NCBI GenBank assembly: GCA_000720805.1
Contig: JODI01000029.1
Coordinates: 1-64,000 of the forward strand
Source of the DNA: Streptomyces violaceoruber
Lineage (GTDB): Bacteria > Actinomycetota > Actinomycetes > Streptomycetales > Streptomycetaceae
Direction: 5' to 3'
DNA length: 64,000 bases
Part shown: positions 8,710 to 16,230 of the stretch, one piece after another
How positions within the stretch are numbered: the first letter of the stretch is position 1
How the letters are laid out: each line of letters opens with the position of its first letter
Notes under the pieces: model-generated
What the model saw: only the letters and a program-made list of their open reading frames with translations
The model's database searches: none
What the model was told of the DNA's origin: nothing
Translations under genes and position numbers: made by a program

Positions 8710-9609
8710 GTGGACGCCCGGCAGTTGGAGTACTTCCTCGCCATCGTCGAACACGGCGGTTTCAGCAAGGCCGCCGCCGCCCTCCACGTGGCCCAGCCGT
8801 CGCTGTCCCAGGCGATGGCGAACCTGGAGGCCGATCTCGGGGTGTCCCTCTTCCACCGGGTGGGGCGGGGCGTCGTACTGAGCGAGGCCGGTGCGGAACT
8901 GCTGGAGCCGAGCCGTCGCGTGCTGCGGGACCTGACAGCCGTACGGGACACCGCGGCCGCGCTCGCCGGGCTGCACGGCGGCACCGTCGAGGTCGCCACC
9001 ATGCCCTCGCCCGGAATCGAACCGCTCTCCACCCTCGTCCACCACTTCGCCGAGGTGCACGAGTCGGTGACGGTGAGCACCCAGGCCGCCTTCACCCCGG
9101 ACGAGGTCATATCCCTGGTCCGCAGCGGCGCCTGCGAACTGGGCCTGCTGGGCAGCGCCGCCCCCGTGCACCCGTCCGGGCTCGACGTCCTGCACGTCGA
9201 GGACCAGCCCTTCGTGGTCGTCGCCGCACCCGGCGGGGCGATCGAGGACGACGTCACGATCCGCCCCGAGGACCTCGCCGGCCAGAAGCTCATCGCCTCC
9301 CGAACCGGCAGCCTGATGCGCGACATCGTCGACGACATCACCGCGGGCGGCACCGGCACGGAGATCGTGACGGTCGTCGACCACCGCACGTCGATCCTGC
9401 CGCTGGTCCTCACCGGGGTCGGCGTCGCTGTGCTGCCCTCCTCCTGGACCCGGCTGGCCCGCCGCTGCGGCGCGGTGGTCGCGCCCATCGAGCCGACCGC
9501 CCACCTCCACGTGGCGATGGTCAGCCTGCCCGCCCACCTCACACCGGCCGCGCGGGCGTTCCTCGCTCTCACGAGGTCGCTGGCGCGACGGCGGGCACAC
9601 GACGCCTGA
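8710..9609 (+). CDS. LysR-family transcriptional regulator
   Basis: 299-aa regulator with an N-terminal winged helix-turn-helix (MDARQLEYFLAIVEHGGFSKAAAALHV start; 'AQPSLSQAMANLE' recognition helix) and a LysR substrate-binding domain. It sits between the transporter/kinase genes and the tartrate dehydrogenase gene, all on the same strand. Near-identical LysR-type sites before dctA and before the dehydrogenase gene suggest it activates both transcription units when tartrate, malate or a related acid is present. The effector is inferred from gene context. Confidence 0.92.
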   Translation: MDARQLEYFLAIVEHGGFSKAAAALHVAQPSLSQAMANLEADLGVSLFHRVGRGVVLSEAGAELLEPSRRVLRDLTAVRDTAAALAGLHGGTVEVATMPSPGIEPLSTLVHHFAEVHESVTVSTQAAFTPDEVISLVRSGACELGLLGSAAPVHPSGLDVLHVEDQPFVVVAAPGGAIEDDVTIRPEDLAGQKLIASRTGSLMRDIVDDITAGGTGTEIVTVVDHRTSILPLVLTGVGVAVLPSSWTRLARRCGAVVAPIEPTAHLHVAMVSLPAHLTPAARAFLALTRSLARRRAHDA

Positions 9610-9619
9610 CGCAGGACCG

Positions 9620-9646
9620 ATCGGCCACGCCTATACGCCGTATCGA
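9620..9646 (+). promoter_or_regulatory. LysR-type binding site upstream of tartrate dehydrogenase gene
   Basis: ATCGGCCACGCCTAT (9620-9634), an imperfect inverted repeat, followed by ACGCCGTATCGA. It matches the dctA upstream site in the same order and spacing and lies 88 bp before the ATG at 9722, inside the short gap after the lysR stop. Confidence 0.65.
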
Positions 9647-9721
9647 CAGCAGGTCTTGGACGTGCCGTGACGTCGGTTGTTGACTCGAATCCGACCGCAC
9701 GACAGCGAGCCGGAGGCACCC

Positions 9722-10816
9722 ATGACAGCCGCACCCCGCACGTTCCGCATCGCCGCCATCCCCGCCGACGGGGTGGGCAAGGAGGTCGTCGCCGCCGGGC
9801 GAGCCGTGCTGGACGCCCTGGCCGAGACCTCCAAGAGCTCCGGGGCCCCGTTCGCCTTCGTCTGGGAGGAGTTCCCCTGGGGCTGCGAGTTCTACGAGCG
9901 CACCGGCAAGATGATGGACGACGACGGCCTGGAACAGCTCAAGGGTTTCGATGCGATCTATTTCGGCGCGGTCGGCTGGCCCACCGTCCCCGACCACGTC
10001 AGCCTGTGGGGCCTGCGTCTGAAGATCTGCCAGAACTTCGACCAGTGGGCCAACGTCCGCCCTGTGCACTTCCTGCCCGGCGTCCAGAGCCCCCTGCGCA
10101 AGGCCGACAACACGGAGCTGGACTGGGTCGTCGTCCGTGAGAACAGCGAGGGCGAGTACGCGGGCCTCGGCGGCCGCAACCTCTCCGCCCGCGGACACGG
10201 CGGTGAAGTCGCCGTCCAGTCGGCCCTGTTCACCGAGGTCGGCTGCGAACGCATCATGCGGTTCGCCTTCGACCTGGCCCGTACCCGGGCCCACAAGAAG
10301 GTCTCCTCCGTCACCAAGAGCAACGCCCAGCAGTACGGCATGGTCCTGTGGGACGACGTCTTCAAGCGCGTCGCCGCCGACTACCCGGACGTCGAGACGG
10401 AGAGTGTGCTCGTGGACGCGATGTCGGCGAAGTTCGTGCTGAAGCCGGAGGACCTCTCGGTCGTCGTCGCCTCCAACCTCAACGCCGACATCCTCTCCGA
10501 CCTCGGCAGCGCCCTGGCCGGCAGCCTGGGCCTGGCCGCCAGTGCCAACCTCAACCCCGAGCGCCGCTTCCCCAGCATGTTCGAGCCGGTGCACGGCTCC
10601 GCGCCGGACATCGCGGGCCAGGGGCTGGCCAACCCGGTCGGCGCGGTCGGCAGCGCAGCCCTGATGCTGGACCACTTCGGTCTGCCCGACCAGGCCGCCC
10701 GCCTGAACAAGGCGATCGAGGCCACGACCGCCGCGGGCATCCTCACCCGCGACGTCGGCGGCACGGCCACGACGGAGGACGTCGTCAAGGCCCTGATCGA
10801 CGCACTCAACGCCTGA
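9722..10816 (+). CDS. ttuC: Tartrate/D-malate dehydrogenase family enzyme
   Basis: NAD-dependent beta-decarboxylating dehydrogenase of the isopropylmalate/isocitrate/tartrate group (364 aa). Family members of the TtuC/DmlA type oxidise tartrate or D-malate; meso-tartrate gives D-glycerate. Seen motifs are 'VVVRENSEGEYAGLGG' (substrate site typical of the tartrate branch), 'DILSDLGSALAGSLGLAASA' (metal-binding aspartates) and 'FEPVHGSAPDIAGQGLANP' (cofactor loop). Start 9722 is preceded by GGAGG; the ATG at 9677 is not. The substrate branch is supported by DctA and glycerate kinase next door: import, oxidation to glycerate, phosphorylation. The gene symbol is by family resemblance only. Confidence 0.85.
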   Translation: MTAAPRTFRIAAIPADGVGKEVVAAGRAVLDALAETSKSSGAPFAFVWEEFPWGCEFYERTGKMMDDDGLEQLKGFDAIYFGAVGWPTVPDHVSLWGLRLKICQNFDQWANVRPVHFLPGVQSPLRKADNTELDWVVVRENSEGEYAGLGGRNLSARGHGGEVAVQSALFTEVGCERIMRFAFDLARTRAHKKVSSVTKSNAQQYGMVLWDDVFKRVAADYPDVETESVLVDAMSAKFVLKPEDLSVVVASNLNADILSDLGSALAGSLGLAASANLNPERRFPSMFEPVHGSAPDIAGQGLANPVGAVGSAALMLDHFGLPDQAARLNKAIEATTAAGILTRDVGGTATTEDVVKALIDALNA

Positions 10817-11109
10817 CGGTCCGAAAGCGAGCTTCGATCGTCGTCGCGGGTCCCATGAACGCCATACCCTTCGAGGGCGAGCAGGGACGTGACCTTGGCT
10901 GCGGATCCCAGCTTCGGCGTCGGTATCCGCTCCCCGGCGCCGTCCGGTCCGCGCTCCACTCGCCGGGGGCCGGCTGCGTTTCGTCGTCCGCGCGAGCGAA
11001 GGCGGGATCGGCGACCCCGGCCGGTGGGGCCGTCGGGGACGGGAATGGTACGGAGGTCGATGTCCTGCCCCCGTCATCTTCTTCGCGGCTCCCCCCCCCG
11101 CCGCACCCC

Positions 11110-11310
11110 GACTGCCACATCGTCCAGGCAGCGGGCCCGGAGTTGTTCGCAGAATACGAGAAGCTGGATGTCGACTGCGTGCTGTTCTCCACAAGCGGCA
11201 CCTCGGGTAACACCGCCGTCCAAGCCCAGGGCCACGCCGCGGTCAACAGCTACTGGGTCAGCTTGTCGGTGCCCACAGAGCACAGCGCCACCGCACCTGC
11301 GCCCGGTTGA
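11110..11310 (+). pseudogene. Possible carbon-nitrogen hydrolase C-terminal fragment
   Basis: A short frame reads 'DVDCVLFSTSGTSGNTAV' then 'AQGHAAVNSYWVSLSVPT', which resembles the C-terminal third of nitrilase-superfamily (carbon-nitrogen hydrolase) proteins. No N-terminal catalytic part is present. It abuts an IS630-type relic. Low confidence; the frame could be fortuitous. Confidence 0.35.
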
Positions 11311-11843
11311 CCCTGCCCGGCCGGTTTCGACGCACCACGTTGTGCGACACCCGCAGCGGGATGCCAGCTCGATGTTGCCGCCGAGCTGCTGGTGGGCGGC
11401 GCCAGCAACGAGGCGAAGTCCCTCTCCCGGAAGCCCTTCTTCGCGCCTTTGCGGCCGGGGTGGACCAGCATCCCGAAGGACCAGCCGGGTGCGCTGACCG
11501 GCCTTGCGGCAGACCAGGCCCGCCATGGAACCGCGGCCCGAGCCTGCCGCGCGGACCGTGACCAGGGGCGGACGGCCACGGTGGGACCAGGCGCACGCCT
11601 TCGGCGGACGCAACGGCTGCCCTGCCTCGTCCGCGAGACACAGCCAGACGTCCTGGTCCCTCACCGCCTTTCCGCGCGCGGCCATGTCTCCTTGATCCAC
11701 GTGACCATGACCTCCTCGTCACGCTCGGCGGCCCGCCGCACCGACGCCTGCACCGGAAAGCCCATCCGTGCAGAATGCGCCAGGTTTGCGCCGGATGGAC
11801 GTCCGCAGCCCCGCCGGCGCCACGCCCGGCCGGAGCCGCTCAA
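11300..11843 (-). pseudogene. IS630-family transposase relic
   Basis: Reading the minus strand across three frames gives a recognisable IS630 transposase middle: 'GFPVQASVRRAAERDEE', 'WIKETWPR', then 'DQDVWLCLADEAGQPLRPPK' (first catalytic Asp region), 'SHRGRPPLVTVRAAGSGRG', and 'ERDFASLL' followed by 'AAHQQLGGNI'. Frameshifts near 11680, 11500 and 11400, loss of the N-terminal helix-turn-helix and of the C-terminus make it inactive. It may explain why the siderophore cluster ends here without its ATPase gene. Confidence 0.75.
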
Positions 11844-11944
11844 GTGGTCTCAAGGCCTGGGGGGCAGGCCCAGTTGGGCGAGGGGCAAGGCAACAGCCGA
11901 CCAGGCACCCAGGCAACGGACGTATCGGGAAGAGACGGGACAGC

Positions 11945-13021
11945 TCAGGCGGTGGCCCCGCCGCGGCTCCGCGTGCGAGCGATCAGCCACATCAGATACG
12001 GCGCGCCGACCGCCGCGGTCAGCACGCCGACCGGCAGTTCGGTGGGGGAGAGCATGCGCCGGGCCAGCAGATCCGCCGTGGTCACGATCAGGGCACCCGT
12101 CAACGCCGAGCAGAGCAGTGGGATCTGCGCGGTGCGGGTGAGGCGACGGGCGATCTGGGGCGCCAGCAGCGCAACGAAGTCGACGGGCCCCGCCGCCCCC
12201 GTCGCAACGGATGCCAGCACCACGCCGAGGGCGGTCAGACCCAGCCGTACGCGACCCAGCGGAACGCCCAAGGCGGTGGCAGTGTCGTCGTCCAGGGACA
12301 CCGTCCGCTGGGCCCGGGCAGCCCACAGCAGCGGCGGAAGCAGGACGAGCATGGTCAGGGCGAGTGGCGCCGCTTGGTCGTAACCGCGTCCGTTGAGTGA
12401 GCCGGTGAGCCACACCTTGGCCTGTTGGGCCATCAGATAGTCGCCCTTGGTCAGGAACAGCCGGGTCAGTGAGCCCAGCGCGATCGAGACACCGATCCCG
12501 ACGAGCACGAACCGCGTGGCGTGCAGGCCCTTGCGCCAGGCGAAGGCGTAGACGAGCACGGCGGCGGACAGCCCGCCGACGATCGCGACGTACGGCAGGG
12601 TGGCGGGGGACGTGACGCCGAAGGTCATCGCGGTCACGGTCGCCGCGCCGGCGCCGTGCGTGACGCCGATGACGTCCGGACTCGCCAAGGAGTTACGGGC
12701 GACGGTCTGGACCAGCGCCCCCGCGATCCCGAAGGCGGCGCCGACCAGCAGACCCGTCACCAGGCGGGGCAGGCGCAGCGTGCCGACGACCAGCTCGTCG
12801 GGGCTCGGCTTCCCAAGGAGTACGCGGACGACCTCGGTGGGGGAGACGATGGATTCGCCGATGCAGAGCGAGGCGACGACGGTCACTGCCAGCGCGACCG
12901 TGAGGACGGCGGCGATCACGACGGCCCTGCGGTGCAACAGGAAGCTGTTGTCGCGCGCGCGGACGACGGAGTAGCCGACGGGGCGGGCCGTCGCCGTGTC
13001 GGTCCGGTCGAGTTGCGTCAT
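11945..13021 (-). CDS. Iron-siderophore ABC transporter permease (FecCD family)
   Basis: Integral membrane permease of 358 aa with about ten spans, one half of the channel for ferric-siderophore import. Family features include 'LRLPRLVTGLLVGAAFGIAG' near the first spans, 'NSLASPDVIGVTHGAG', and the C-terminal 'LLAPQIARRLTR' and 'ELPVGVLTAAVGAPYLMWLI'. Its ATG overlaps the TGA of the upstream permease (4-base overlap), showing translational coupling. It is the last gene of the operon; no ATPase gene follows, only an IS630 relic. Confidence 0.93.
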   Translation of the reverse strand: MTQLDRTDTATARPVGYSVVRARDNSFLLHRRAVVIAAVLTVALAVTVVASLCIGESIVSPTEVVRVLLGKPSPDELVVGTLRLPRLVTGLLVGAAFGIAGALVQTVARNSLASPDVIGVTHGAGAATVTAMTFGVTSPATLPYVAIVGGLSAAVLVYAFAWRKGLHATRFVLVGIGVSIALGSLTRLFLTKGDYLMAQQAKVWLTGSLNGRGYDQAAPLALTMLVLLPPLLWAARAQRTVSLDDDTATALGVPLGRVRLGLTALGVVLASVATGAAGPVDFVALLAPQIARRLTRTAQIPLLCSALTGALIVTTADLLARRMLSPTELPVGVLTAAVGAPYLMWLIARTRSRGGATA

Positions 13022-14022
13022 ACCGCCACCGTCGCCTTCCGCCGTACCAGCGCGACCAGGAACGGCACGCCCAACAAGGCCGTCATCACGGCCACCGGGA
13101 CCTCCGAGGGCGGGAAGAGGACACGCCCGAGCACGTCCGGGACCAGGATCACCGAGGGCCCCAGTACGGCGGCCATGGGCAGGACCCAGCGATGACCGGA
13201 GCCCACCAGAGCTCGGGCGATGTGCGGCACGGCGAGCCCGACGAAGGCGATGGGACCGGCCGCGGCCACCGCGGCACCGGTCAGCACGGTCGCGGCGAGA
13301 GCACCCAGGATCCGCACCCGTAGGACGTGATGGCCGAGTCCCCGGGCCACGTCGTCACCCAGCGCGAGTGCGTCCAGGCCGGGGACCGTGATGGCGACCA
13401 GCAGCAGTCCCGCGACCAGGAACGGCCACGTATGCGTGACGACAGAGCCGTCCCGTCCGCTGACAGAGCCGACGTCCCAGAAGCGGAACTCGTCCAGGAC
13501 CTCGGCATCGGTAGTGACGATTCCGGACACCACCGAGGCGAGGAAGGCGTTCATCGCGGCACCGGCCAGGGCCAGTTTCACCGGGGAGGCGCCGCCGCGT
13601 CCTCCGCTGGCGACCGCGTACGCGGCCACCGCCGCGAGCCCTGCTCCGACGAAGGCGAACCAGACGTATCCGTTGAGCGTGTGCACCCCGAAGAACGCGA
13701 TCGCGCAGACCACGCCGAGCGAGGCGCCCTGGCTGACGCCGAGGACGCCGGGCTCGGCGATCGGATTGCGGGTGAGGCCCTGCATGACCACGCCGGCGAC
13801 CGCCAGGGCGAGGCCGACCATCGCACCGATGAGCGTGCGGGGCACCCGCAGGGCCCGCACGACTTGGGCGTTGTCGCTGGTCCCACCGTGCAGCAGGGCG
13901 TCGAACACCTCGGTGGGGGCGATCTGGCGGCTGCCGACCGCGAGACTGAGCAGGACGGCGAGAAGCAGCAGGAGCACGCCCGCGGCCAGCCGGACGAGTC
14001 GGCGCCGGATGGCATGGGACAT
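13018..14022 (-). CDS. Iron-siderophore ABC transporter permease (FecCD family)
   Basis: Second half of the siderophore channel (334 aa). Contains 'LRVPRTLIGAMVGLALAVAG', 'NPIAEPGVLGVSQGASLGV' and 'VGLAVPHIARALVG', the coupling-helix region expected to contact the ATPase. GAGG lies before the ATG at 14022. It is 67 bp downstream of the binding-protein gene and overlaps the next permease. Expression is probably iron-repressed through the box at 15162-15180. Confidence 0.93.
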   Translation of the reverse strand: MSHAIRRRLVRLAAGVLLLLLAVLLSLAVGSRQIAPTEVFDALLHGGTSDNAQVVRALRVPRTLIGAMVGLALAVAGVVMQGLTRNPIAEPGVLGVSQGASLGVVCAIAFFGVHTLNGYVWFAFVGAGLAAVAAYAVASGGRGGASPVKLALAGAAMNAFLASVVSGIVTTDAEVLDEFRFWDVGSVSGRDGSVVTHTWPFLVAGLLLVAITVPGLDALALGDDVARGLGHHVLRVRILGALAATVLTGAAVAAAGPIAFVGLAVPHIARALVGSGHRWVLPMAAVLGPSVILVPDVLGRVLFPPSEVPVAVMTALLGVPFLVALVRRKATVAV

Positions 14023-14089
14023 GCGCTACCTCTTCATGTGATGCAAAACGGACGGACGAGCCACCACGCCGGGGCCGAGCCCCCGTCGC

Positions 14090-15127
14090 CTACTTGGTCA
14101 GGTACTTGTCCAGGTCCGCGACGACCTGCTCGGCCGCGGTGACACCGAGCCCGAGGTACCAGGTCTCGTCCGGTACGTCATAGGCGTGCCCGGCCTTGAC
14201 CGCCTTGAGGTTCTTCCACAGCGGGTTGCCCTGCGCACGGGACTTGTCCGTGGCCTTCGCGTCGCCGTAGACGCCGGTGAAGATGTAGTCGGCGTCCGCC
14301 TGGTCGATGTTCTCGGCGCTGACCTCGGCGGCCAGGTCCTCGATGTCCTGGTTCTTCGGGCGGGGAATGCCGGCGTCCTTGAGGATGGTGCCGATGAACG
14401 AGGCGTTCGCGTAGAGGCGGATCAGGCCGTTGGGCAGATACCGCACCATCGAGACCGTCGGCTTGTCGGCGCCGACTTCGGTGCCGAGTGCCTTGACCTT
14501 GACGTCGTACGCGGCGAGCTTCGACTTGGCCTCTGCCGTCTTGTCGAGGGCCGACGCGTTGAGGAGGTAGTTCTCCTTCCACGTGAAGCCGGGCCGGATG
14601 GAGAAGACGGTCGGGGCGATCTTCGACAACTCGTCGTACTTGTCCGCGGCGCGCAGCTGGCTGCCCAGGATGAGGTCCGGCTTGAGACCGGCGATCGCTT
14701 CGAGGTTGAGGTTGTTGATGGTGCCGATGTTCTTCGGCGTGCCGGCGTCCTTCTTCAGGTACGACGGCAGCTCGGGGGAGCCCTCGGTGGGGGCGATCCC
14801 GACCGGTTCGACGCCCAGCGACACCACGTTGTCCAGCTCGCCGACGTCCAGGACCACCACGCGCTTGGGCTGGGCCTCGATCACGGTCTTGCCCATCGCG
14901 TGCCGTACGGTGCGCGGCCACTGGCCCGGCTTGGCGTCCGTGCCCATCGCCGCGGTCTTCTGCGCGGCGGACCCGAAGTCCTCACCGCCCTGCGCCACGG
15001 CCTTCTTGTCACCGCCCCCCGATTCCGTGTCCTTGCCGTCGTCGGCGGAACTGCCACACGCCCCGAGGATCAGCGCCGCGGCGACGGCGAAAGCGAGGGC
15101 GGACGGGCCGCGACGCCGAGGGAACAT
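14090..15127 (-). CDS. Iron-siderophore binding lipoprotein
   Basis: Extracellular receptor lipoprotein (345 aa) of the FecB/FepB class that captures ferric siderophores. A signal peptide ends in a lipobox (LILGAC). The binding fold reads 'RVVVLDVGELDNVVSLGVEP', 'IAGLKPDLILGSQ' and 'ADYIFTGVYGD', as expected for class III binding proteins. Start 15127 is chosen because AAAGGAG lies 7 bp upstream; the longer frame from 15169 would run through the iron box. First gene of the operon with two FecCD permeases. Confidence 0.92.
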   Translation of the reverse strand: MFPRRRGPSALAFAVAAALILGACGSSADDGKDTESGGGDKKAVAQGGEDFGSAAQKTAAMGTDAKPGQWPRTVRHAMGKTVIEAQPKRVVVLDVGELDNVVSLGVEPVGIAPTEGSPELPSYLKKDAGTPKNIGTINNLNLEAIAGLKPDLILGSQLRAADKYDELSKIAPTVFSIRPGFTWKENYLLNASALDKTAEAKSKLAAYDVKVKALGTEVGADKPTVSMVRYLPNGLIRLYANASFIGTILKDAGIPRPKNQDIEDLAAEVSAENIDQADADYIFTGVYGDAKATDKSRAQGNPLWKNLKAVKAGHAYDVPDETWYLGLGVTAAEQVVADLDKYLTK

Positions 15128-15161
15128 GACAGAACTCCTTTGGGACACCACTCTTTGGCCA

Positions 15162-15180
15162 TTAGGCAAGGCTCACCTTA
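15162..15180 (-). promoter_or_regulatory. Iron box (DmdR/IdeR-type operator)
   Basis: TTAGGCAAGGCTCACCTTA, a 19-bp imperfect palindrome matching the actinobacterial iron-box consensus TTAGGTTAGGCTAACCTAA in most positions. It lies 35 bp before the binding-lipoprotein start, where a bound repressor would block transcription when iron is sufficient. Confidence 0.85.
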
Positions 15181-15408
15181 TCTGGGCGCTCGTCATGGTC
15201 GACAAGGGGTCCTGTGTGGTTCCTGTCACCGCCACACCCGGCCAAGTGGTGCAGCCTGCTTGGGGCATGGGGGAGTTGTGGGCGCACATGAAGTGAACCG
15301 GGCGCGGGCGAAGTCGGCGATCCAGTACCGCCCAGACTTGGTCGACGGCTGCCTCGTGGAGACGGGTCCAGCGCCGCCTGACTCTGCCTGATCCACTCAT
15401 CTCGGGAG

Positions 15409-16176
15409 CTACTGTTGCAGGGATACCGCGAGTTTCCCGACCTCCTGAAGCTGGCTCTGGGTCAGACGGCGAACGTCCCAGATGAGTTCGGCCACGCCAA
15501 CAGCGGTCGGCTTCGCCTCTGACGAGGCGCCCGGCAGTGCGACGCCGGTCACCGCCGCCAGAACATCGGAAGGAATATCGAGAACGGCGCAGAAGTCGGC
15601 GAGCAACTCCGGGGTCAGCGCAGTGGTGCCATGCCCCACCCCTCCGTAGGTGGCAGCAGACCAGTAGCGGCCCGTGACTAGCAGGAGCGTCTGGGCTACT
15701 GCTGCCCAGCCGAGGTTGCGGTTTCGTGCCAGGCCCATGACCACAGCGCCGGGACCATCCGGGTACTGCTCAGAAGCGGGCTCTCGGAACGGGCTGCGCA
15801 TGCACCTCCTGCGGCAGCGACGCCGCGAATCCTCGCAAGATGTTCCGCTGCTCCTGCGACAGGGCAACGGCGTTCCGGATGAGATAAGGCACCCACGAGC
15901 CAGCCTTGGAGTCAACGGGAGCGAGATCATCGGTTACTTCTACACCTGCGATTACGAAGAGGTCTGGCGTGTGCAGCCCGAGGGCGGGCGCGAGCCGCCG
16001 CAGCAGGGACGGGCTCGGCCCGCCATCCCGGAGCAGGCTCAGCAGTTCGGATCCGCGCACATCGGCCGATCGAGCCAGGGCGTCGAGGTCCAACTCAGGA
16101 CAGCGCGCTGTCGTAGCGTGTCCTGGAAGAGGTCGCTGTCGCTGTCGTGGCAGCGACGACTCGCTTCGCCGCGCAT
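15409..16176 (-). pseudogene. Regulator-like protein of a Streptomyces family, frameshifted
   Basis: Pieces of one protein lie in different minus-strand frames. An N-terminal part starts at ATG 16176 and reads 'DSDLFQDTLRQR'. A helix-turn-helix-like middle reads 'LARSADVRGSELLSLL' and 'PSLLRRLAPALGLHTPDLFV'. A C-terminal part reads 'EQYPDGPGAVVMGLARNRNL' and 'GRYWSAATYGGVGHGTTALT'. The change near 15775 is explained by one extra base (VHAQPVP...to EPASEQYP), and another shift lies near 16110. It follows the SpoIIE gene by 54 bp on the same strand, so the two were probably cotranscribed. Exact function unknown; it resembles XRE-like DNA-binding proteins. Confidence 0.6.
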
Positions 16177-16230
16177 CAGGTGGCGCAACGCCCGGCGCCA
16201 CCGGCGGCCCGCGCAGCGACTGGCAGGGAT

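Noticed and set aside
10860-11110. Coding frame after the tartrate dehydrogenase gene
   Set aside because: Low-complexity Pro/Ser/Arg translation without homology or ribosome site.
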